A stretch of DNA of 64,000 bases, from positions 32,674 to 96,673 of the forward strand of contig BMUX01000023.1 of the NCBI GenBank assembly GCA_014650415.1, in the 5' to 3' direction. Source of the DNA: Streptomyces spiroverticillatus (lineage in GTDB: Bacteria > Actinomycetota > Actinomycetes > Streptomycetales > Streptomycetaceae). Under the pieces are notes generated by a model, which was given only the letters and a program-made list of their open reading frames with translations, ran no database searches and was not told the origin of the DNA. The translations under genes were made by a program, and so were the position numbers. This document shows positions 60,822-64,000 of this stretch, in pieces. Every line of letters begins with the position of its first letter. Position 1 is the first letter of the stretch.

Positions 60822-63008
60822 TCACCCGATGTCCGGCGGATCCACCCTGATCCGCACCCCCTCTCCCCCACCCCCCTTCGCCATCCGCGCCGCCTGCGCC
60901 ACCTTCAACGCCCCCGCCAACGCCGCCCCCTTCCCCTGCGGCACCCTCACCAGCGCCCTCTCCCACCGCTCCCCCACCGGCGGATCCTGCGCCCGCCGCG
61001 GCCTCCCCGCCTCCGTCACCGGCAGCGGGATCGGCCCCAACACCTCCGCCTCCACGGGCAGTTCCGCGACCCGCAGGAACTCCTCCAGGTCCTCCGCGCG
61101 CCCGCTGACCGCCGCCATCCGCGACACCGGCGGAAACCCCAGCTCGGCCCGCTCAGCCAACTCCCGCTGTGCGTTGCCCACGGGGTCCCACCGCACCAGC
61201 GCCTGCACGGGCCGCAGCGTCGGCTCGGCGACGACGACCACGACCCCGCCCGCCTCCTGCCCCCGCACCAGAGAGGCCGCCGCGATCCACCGCCGCAGCG
61301 CGTCCTCCCCGGCCCGCAGGTCGGGCCGCCCGAGCATGGCCCACCCGTCGAGCAGCAGCGCCGCCGCGTACCCGCCCTCGGCCACCGGTTCGGCCCCCGG
61401 CGTGCTCACGACCAGCGCCGGAGCCCCCGGCACCACGTCCAGCACGTGATCCCGCCCCGAGGTCCGCACCGGCACCGCCGGAAACGCCCGTCCCAGCTCC
61501 TCGGCCGTCCTCCGCGCCCCGACGATCTGCGCCCGCAGCCGGTTGAACCCGCACTCCACGCACCGCCACTCGCTCTCGGTCCGCCCGCACCACCCGCACT
61601 GCAAGTCCCGCGCGTCCGGGGCCTCCAGGGGCCCGGCACAGTGCCGGCACCGGGCGGGCGTCCGGCACCGCTCGCACGCCAACCTCGGGACATACCCACG
61701 CCTCGGCACCTGCACCAGCACGGGACCGGTTTTCAGCCCCTCCCGCACGGTCTGCCAGGCCAGGCTCGGCAGCCGCGCGGCCCGCGCCGCCTCGTCGCGC
61801 GCCAACTCCTGGTCGCCCACGGTCCGTACGAGCGGAGCAGCCCTGCGCACCTGCTCCCGGGAGGCCGCCAACGGCCGCGCCCACCCGCCGGCCACCAGCT
61901 GCGCGGCCTCGACCGTGCAGCTCGTACTCCCCAGCAGGAACGCGCACTTGTCGAGCGTCGCCCGCAGCTCCAGCACTTCCCGCGCATGCGGCAGCGGAGC
62001 ATGCAGCTCGCTCAAATTGGAATCCCCGTCGTCCCACACCACGACCAGCCCCAGGTCCCGGACCGGCGCGAACATCGCCGACCTGGTCCCCACCACCGCC
62101 CGCACGGCCCCGCGTCGTACGGCGAGCCACTCCCGGTACCGCTTCTCCGGCCCGGCATCGGCGGTGAGTACCGCATGGCGCCCCTCCCCGAGCACTCCAC
62201 GGAGCGCGGCGTCCACCCGCTCCACACTCCGCCCGTCCGGCACGACGACAACAGCCCCCCGCCCGGAAGCAAGCGTCGCCCCGACCGCCCGCGCGATCTC
62301 CTCGGCCCACAACGGCCCCGGCAACGCCGTCCACACGGCCCGGGGCGCGCCCCCACGGGCCAGCGCGTCCAGAAAGGCCGCCCCCTGCTCGTACCGCCCC
62401 CAACTCCCCGCCTCAGGCACCCCGGGCGGGGTCAGCGGCGCCGGAAGCTCCTTCTTCTCCGCCTTCGCGTTCCTCGGCGGAATCGCCAACTGCAGCACAT
62501 CCGCCAGGCTCCCCGCGTACCGGTCGGCGACCGCCCGCGCCAGCCCCAGCAGCTCCGCGCTCAGCACCGGCTCCGGCGACACCACCTGCGCGAGCGCGGC
62601 CAACGGCCCGTGGTAGTCCGACTCGGCGACCCGCTCGACGATGAACCCGTCGATGAGCCCCCCGCCCTCCCTGCGCCCGTCCCGCACCCGGTGCGCCCCG
62701 GCCCCGAACCGCACCCGCACCCGCACCCCTGGCTGCGCCTCGGCGTCCAGCTCCTCGGTCACGGCGTAGTCGAAGTACCGGTCGAGATGCAGCACACCCT
62801 TGTTCACCATGACCCGCGCGACGGGCAGCTCCTTGGCCAGCGGCGCCCCCCGCCAGGTCCTCGGCTTGGCCTTCGGCACCTGCTTCTCGTGCCGAAGGAA
62901 CTCCCGCATCAGCGCAAGCTGCTCGGGCGGCCCCTCCACCGGACTCTGCTCCTGCTCCTGCTCGTCGTTGCTGCTCACAGCCCCATAGTTACCACCCCCC
63001 TCTGACAA
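60822..63008 (-). CDS. priA: PriA-like primosome protein, helicase motifs lost
   Basis: 728 aa. N-terminal DNA-binding domain (about 60-170, VARVMVNKGVLHLDRYFDYAV), then helicase-like domain and a zinc-binding set: CERCRTP..CRHC..CGWCG..CVECG, eight cysteines. But the helicase has no Walker A GxGKT (ALPGPLWAEEIARAVGATL stands there), and the DEAH motif reads DDGDSN. Actinobacterial PriA homologues are known to lack these, so it acts as a structural loader rather than a helicase. ATG at 63008; upstream 63009-63109 carries no gene. Confidence 0.9.
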   Translation of the reverse strand: MSEGGGNYGAVSSNDEQEQEQSPVEGPPEQLALMREFLRHEKQVPKAKPRTWRGAPLAKELPVARVMVNKGVLHLDRYFDYAVTEELDAEAQPGVRVRVRFGAGAHRVRDGRREGGGLIDGFIVERVAESDYHGPLAALAQVVSPEPVLSAELLGLARAVADRYAGSLADVLQLAIPPRNAKAEKKELPAPLTPPGVPEAGSWGRYEQGAAFLDALARGGAPRAVWTALPGPLWAEEIARAVGATLASGRGAVVVVPDGRSVERVDAALRGVLGEGRHAVLTADAGPEKRYREWLAVRRGAVRAVVGTRSAMFAPVRDLGLVVVWDDGDSNLSELHAPLPHAREVLELRATLDKCAFLLGSTSCTVEAAQLVAGGWARPLAASREQVRRAAPLVRTVGDQELARDEAARAARLPSLAWQTVREGLKTGPVLVQVPRRGYVPRLACERCRTPARCRHCAGPLEAPDARDLQCGWCGRTESEWRCVECGFNRLRAQIVGARRTAEELGRAFPAVPVRTSGRDHVLDVVPGAPALVVSTPGAEPVAEGGYAAALLLDGWAMLGRPDLRAGEDALRRWIAAASLVRGQEAGGVVVVVAEPTLRPVQALVRWDPVGNAQRELAERAELGFPPVSRMAAVSGRAEDLEEFLRVAELPVEAEVLGPIPLPVTEAGRPRRAQDPPVGERWERALVRVPQGKGAALAGALKVAQAARMAKGGGGEGVRIRVDPPDIG

Positions 63009-63109
63009 CCGACCTGTCCGAGCCTGCCCCGCACCGCCCGAATTCGCCGTATCGCCGGCACGAAATGAATCAGGTTCCCTCCACTTCGGGAAACGCCCGA
63101 GATCCGAGC

Positions 63110-63233
63110 GACAAGCGGCTCACGCCCCGCAGGGCGTCTCGTGCCTTGGTCCACTCGGCCACACCGGCCCCGAAGGAACCGGCGGCGGGATTCGAACCCG
63201 CGAGGGCTTGCGCCCAAGAAGTATCCGCTCGTC
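63110..63233 (-). ncRNA. Circularly permuted class II tRNA-like RNA
   Basis: Minus strand, 5' to 3': GACGAGCGG (63233-63225); TCTTG (63219-63215); variable arm GGC-GCAA-GCC (63214-63205); T arm GCGGG-TTCGAAT-CCCGC (63201-63185); CGCCGGT (63184-63178); TCCTTCGGG; GCCGGTG (63168-63162); TG; D arm GCC-GAGTGGACCAA-GGC (63159-63143); A; CGAGA (63141-63137); a GC hairpin; CCGCTTGTC (63118-63110). CGCCGGT pairs with GCCGGTG as an acceptor stem, TCTTG with CGAGA as an anticodon stem, and the ends pair over 9 bp. So the 3' half precedes the 5' half. There is no encoded CCA and no obvious U33 anticodon loop, so a decoding role is doubtful. Confidence 0.6.
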
Positions 63234-63305
63234 TGCGCACCGGGCTGCGCCCAGCCTAGGGCCCGACTGACCGTCCGCCCACGGCTTTTGCGTACGTACG
63301 GAAAA

Positions 63306-63351
63306 GCGCGACGGCCCCGCACCGCGTTCCAGCGGTCCGGGGCCGTCGCGC
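63306..63351 (-). terminator. metK terminator
   Basis: 14-bp stem, GCGCGACGGCCCCG (63306-63319) with CGGGGCCGTCGCGC (63338-63351), 18-nt loop; on the minus strand it is followed by TTTT. It closes the metK transcript before the tRNA-like element. Confidence 0.85.
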
Positions 63352-63370
63352 AAGCGAGGACTGTGAGGCT

Positions 63371-64000
63371 CTACAGGCCCGCGGCCTTCTTCAGGGCCTC
63401 CACGCGGTCCGTGCGCTCCCACGTGAAGTCGGGCAGCTCACGGCCGAAGTGGCCGTACGCGGCGGTCTGCGCGTAGATCGGGCGCAGCAGGTCGAGGTCG
63501 CGGATGATCGCGGCCGGGCGGAGGTCGAAGACCTCGGCGATGGCGTGCTCGATCCGGTCGGTGTCGATGGTGGCGGTGCCGAAGGTCTCGACGAAGAGAC
63601 CGACCGGCTCGGCCTTGCCGATCGCGTACGCGACCTGGACCTCGCAGCGGGCCGCGAGACCGGCGGCCACGACATTCTTGGCGACCCAGCGCATCGCGTA
63701 CGCGGCCGAGCGGTCGACCTTGGACGGGTCCTTGCCCGAGAAGGCGCCGCCGCCGTGACGGGCCATGCCGCCGTACGTGTCGATGATGATCTTGCGGCCG
63801 GTGAGGCCGGCGTCGCCCATCGGGCCGCCGATCTCGAAGCGGCCGGTCGGGTTCACCAGGAGGCGGTAGCCCTCGGTGTCCAGCTTGATGCCGTCCTCGA
63901 CGAGCTGCTTGAGGACGTGCTCGACGACGAACTCGCGGATGTCGGGCGCGAGCAGCGAGTCCAGGTCGATGTCGGACGCGTGCTGCGAGGAGACGACGAC
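63371..64000 (-). CDS. metK: S-adenosylmethionine synthetase, C-terminal part
   Basis: About 210 residues are visible, reading in from the window edge. Characteristic motifs are NPTGRFEIGGPMGDAGLTGRK, DTYGGMARHGGGAFSGKDP (active-site loop with the phosphate contacts) and VDRSAAYAMRWVAKNVVAAG. It makes SAM from methionine and ATP as a tetramer. The start and any leader or riboswitch are outside the window. Strong terminator follows the stop at 63371. Confidence 0.96.
   Translation of the reverse strand, partial: VVVSSQHASDIDLDSLLAPDIREFVVEHVLKQLVEDGIKLDTEGYRLLVNPTGRFEIGGPMGDAGLTGRKIIIDTYGGMARHGGGAFSGKDPSKVDRSAAYAMRWVAKNVVAAGLAARCEVQVAYAIGKAEPVGLFVETFGTATIDTDRIEHAIAEVFDLRPAAIIRDLDLLRPIYAQTAAYGHFGRELPDFTWERTDRVEALKKAAGL

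Noticed and set aside
63110..63233. Ordinary tRNA-Leu, Ser or Tyr gene
   Set aside because: No 5' acceptor matching CGCCGGT is found upstream of the T arm at tRNA distance; the matching strand lies downstream instead.
63110..63233. Permuted tmRNA
   Set aside because: The element is far too short, has no tag reading frame and no tmRNA-type pseudoknots.

Overview
The window looks like Streptomyces chromosomal DNA, or a very close relative. It has very high GC, third-position GC bias that leaves long antisense shadow frames, GTG and TTG starts, and AAGGAG-type ribosome binding sites. It also carries an AfsR-type regulator, DasR-like operators in front of a chitinase, a ribD-ribE-ribM-ribBA-ribH cluster behind an FMN riboswitch, a TTA leucine codon in a CbxX gene, and GNNT-N15-GGGTAC promoters. 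Both ends cut genes: an amidohydrolase on the left and metK on the right. No mobile element, CRISPR array or rRNA was seen.

Layout: 1-4047 amidohydrolase, Lrp regulator, zinc-ribbon-like protein, phosphotransferase and a CrtC-like protein. 4546-9542 acyl-CoA dehydrogenase with a TetR regulator, then DUF6230, DUF6114 and membrane proteins. 9665-16875 Tat-type C39 peptidase, small kinase, candidate small RNA, EccA/CbxX-like ATPase and two CNNM/CorC membrane proteins. 17087-23347 hisG and hisE downstream of the riboflavin cluster and its riboswitch. 23473-28538 chitinase under twin DasR-like sites, and a ROK regulator divergent from an MFS carrier. 28634-35352 uracil permease, membrane-anchored GH6 enzyme, DUF5995 protein and a davA-davB pair. 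35636-42735 frameshifted AfsR-type gene, a three-repeat orphan protein, Lrp plus APC permease, and an SGNH esterase. 42948-48874 a complete stressosome-type partner-switching operon convergent with a SigB/SigF-family sigma gene. 49106-54677 orphan response regulator, guaB1 and an aceE with a C-terminal subunit-binding domain. 54983-64000 housekeeping genes rpe, rsmB, fmt, a degenerate priA, a tRNA-like RNA and metK.

Functional links: the rib genes make and import riboflavin under FMN control. DavB and DavA would turn lysine into 5-aminovalerate, with an APC carrier and Lrp regulator nearby. RsbR/S/T-like proteins, PP2C phosphatases, an anti-anti-sigma factor and an RsbW-like kinase most simply control the adjacent sigma factor, and both operons have promoters of the type that sigma family reads.

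The strongest anomaly is at 63110-63233 on the minus strand. A class II tRNA cloverleaf can be drawn there, but the 3' half precedes the 5' half, so the order is circularly permuted. Others are a PSBD-like domain fused to pyruvate dehydrogenase E1, a one-base G-run frameshift in the AfsR-type gene, a family of palindromic intergenic repeats, and two adjacent perfect 33-bp palindromes beside aceE.
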